NCBI GenBank assembly: GCA_947382485.1
Contig: CANCYS010000003.1
Location: forward strand, 1 to 64,000
Direction: 5' to 3'
DNA from: an uncultured Clostridia bacterium
GTDB taxonomy: Bacteria > Bacillota > Clostridia > Christensenellales > UBA1242
DNA: 64,000 bases
Shown: positions 44,701 through 47,700 of the stretch, in pieces
How the letters are laid out: each line of letters opens with the position of its first letter
Numbering within the stretch: the first letter of the stretch is position 1
Notes under the pieces: generated by a model
Seen by the model: the letters and a program-made list of their open reading frames with translations, nothing else
Database searches by the model: none
What the model was told of the DNA's origin: nothing
Made by a program: the position numbers and the translations under genes

Positions 44701-47700
44701 CTGTTCCACCATTATCAGACCTCAAATTCTTAAAATAAGTGTAAGATGTTGATGGTGATGCAGTTGATGTCGAACTTCCCCATGAACTAGTTGTGCTTGA
44801 TGATGTACCATAATACTTAGTACAATTCGTGCTCATGCTTGAAATTGACCAACCAGCAAAAGTGTAACCAACTCTTGTTGGATTTGTAACATGGAATGAT
44901 GAATCATATGATGAAGCATTTGGATGATCTGCACCATATGAACCACTATTAAGATTATATGAAATATTATAGGTTATTGGCGTCCATTGTGCATAAAGAG
45001 TTCCATTTGAAGACCTAAATGTTAAATTTCCTGAATTAATAGAGCCTGATGAATTTATAATTTGTGTTCCGCCACTTGTTGAAGTATAAAAACCATTAAA
45101 AATGTAACCTGTTCTTGACGGAATTGTAACAGAACTTATTGAAGTTGTTGCACCTGAATTTGAATACCAACCTGTGTTATATTTTAAATAGATTGTAGTA
45201 GTTCCATTTGAAGTTGCACCATTTCCATTAAGTGATATTGTTAAAATTTTTGGCGTCCAGTGAGCATATAATGTTGTGTTTGATGCTGTGAAAGTTAAGG
45301 CAGAAGATGTTGTTAAAAATGTACCACTACTATTAATTATTTGAGTTCCACCACTAGACGATGTATAAAAACCTAGGAAATCATAGCCTGTTTTGGAAGG
45401 TATTGACATTGATGATATGGAATTAGTTCCACCAGAATTAGAATACCAACCTGTATTATATTTTAAATACACGGTAGTATATGTTCCATTGCTAGTTGCA
45501 CCATTTCCATTTAGCGTTATCTGGTATACATTTGGTGTCCACCTTGCAGAAAAATATACATACCCTGATTCTGACCTCAAATTTTTAAAATAAACTCTTT
45601 CCGCTGGCCAATCATAACTACTTGAAGAATTTGCAATGTTTGCAGTTCCATCACTTGCAGTTCCACTATAATGCATGCAATTTGTGCTCATGTTAGAAAC
45701 TGACCAACCATCAAAAGTATAGCCAGTTCTTGATGGATTATTAACATGGAACACAGAATCAAAAGCTGCAGAAGTTGGATGATCTGTTCCATAACTACCG
45801 CCATTAAGAGTATATGAAATGTTATAAGAAATTGGGTTCCAACGAGCATGAAATGTTACAGTTCCTCCACTTGTTCCATTTAATCGCTTAAAGTAAGTTG
45901 CACCTGGCCACCAGTCACTTGTTGTGCTTGAATCTGTTGTCCATGTGTTAGCATTACTATCTCTACCAAAATATTTAACATGACCTGTGGTCATTCCTGA
46001 AATATACCAATAACTAAAAGTATATCCTAGTTTTGTTGGTGTGTTTGAAACATTAAATACAGTATTAAAACCAGCTGAAGATGGATACGACCCAGAACTA
46101 CCCCAAGAACCACCATTTAAATTGTATGAAATATTATAAGTTGTAGCACTATAATTCAAGTCAATTGTAAACCTTTGATTTGAATAGAAATATGATGAAC
46201 AATCCCAATAACTCCAAGAAAGAAGGACTCTAAATTTATGAGTACCATTTTCATATGCATAATAACTACCTGATGGGTGTCCACCAATTATATTAAATCC
46301 CGAAGAACTAGATGTAGTAAAACCATTAAAATACATATCTCCATAAGACGAAGCATATATAGTTCCAGAACTAGAAGTTGAAGTATAATTTGCAGTTTCT
46401 CCATAAATATCAGACGAAGGTCTTTTTCTAAAAGTTATTCTACAAGAAGCTGTTGAATAACTTATAGAATCAACTGAACCACTTTGATTTCCATCTGATA
46501 CTGCAATATAAACATATCCTTCATCAGGTCCATAATTATGGCTTACTGTGCTACTAGAAACAGCACATCTATCACCTGATGCGCTAATTGAAGGTGATGA
46601 ATTAAATCCACCTGAAACTGTAAAACTTACATATTGATAATATGTTTGTGTCCATAAAAAACCGCCTTTATATGAACCAAAGTATATTTTTCCACTTGTA
46701 GCATAGCCATATTTTTTTGTATTTGACCAAGACTGAGAACTTCCATATGTTGAAATTTCATTTTTGTTTGCATATGAACTTATACTTTCTGGATTTGATG
46801 AAAGTGTAACTATTGAATTTGCTTTGTCTGAGAAAATTTTTGAAGTGCCATCTGCAAATTTGAGTTCTAAAACGCCACTATTTGAGCCTGAACTAGTAAT
46901 ATACTCAATAATATTATTATAAAGCAAATTTGATGCAATGTCATATAAAGAATATGTGTTATCTGCATTTTTAACAAAATATACCCCATATCCTAAATCA
47001 GGAAGAGCCAAAGAATCAACATCGAAATTTTCAATTTCTTTAACAACTTTTGTTTTTATATTGATGGTTTTATAAATTGTTTTTGGTGGAGCAACTTCTG
47101 TTTCGTCATCCTTTTTATCTTCATCATTACCAGTTTCATCTTCAACTGAGACATTAATGATAATTTCTTCTTTTTCTGTTTCAGAAACGAAGTAATATTC
47201 ATCATAAACATAAACATCAGTAAATTCATTGTCCATAACAAAATTGCCATTCATATCCATCAAACGATATGAACCTGCCTGAACAAAAAATTCATCTCCA
47301 CTACCCTTATATTCAAGTTGACTTGAAGAAATTAATGATGTTGCAAGAGAATATGGAGCATCTTCATTTTTGTTAAAATCAAAAACAAATTCTGATTCAA
47401 CTTTTGTTCTTGTTGAAATTAAACCTGAACCAGTAAGAAGATTTTTTCCATTTGAACGGAAAATTCTTTGAGTTGCTGGGTCGCCATTATAAGTTTTTAC
47501 AGCATATTCAACAACTTTGTTTGCAGAGCTGTCATAATAAGTGGCTTTTGCATTGGTTTTTGTAAGATTGTTAGCTTCATCAACTTTTTGCTCAATCACC
47601 ATGAAATAGTCTGATAAGTCACTATCTTTATCAACTGACATTTTTGCATAACCAGATGTAAGTGGTAAATCAACAAGTTTATTGTTTTTAAAATCAAAAA

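Larger units (their letters stand above)
20330..46150 (-). repeat. Array of about fifty InlB-type B-repeats in the 31-kb gene
   Basis: Each unit, about 65-150 residues, carries GYxFxGW or YGYTWxGW and ends in LYAxW followed by xANTY or similar. At DNA level the recurrent mark on the plus strand is the complement of the end of each unit, e.g. TTGCCAACCTGCATAAAG. Copies differ at many positions, so this is an old repeat family with some recently copied blocks. Confidence 0.9.

Noticed and set aside
20000..46000. CRISPR array or tandem satellite in the 31-kb region
   Set aside because: The recurring DNA is the degenerate coding sequence of B-repeats in one frame; spacing and sequence vary and there are no uniform spacers.
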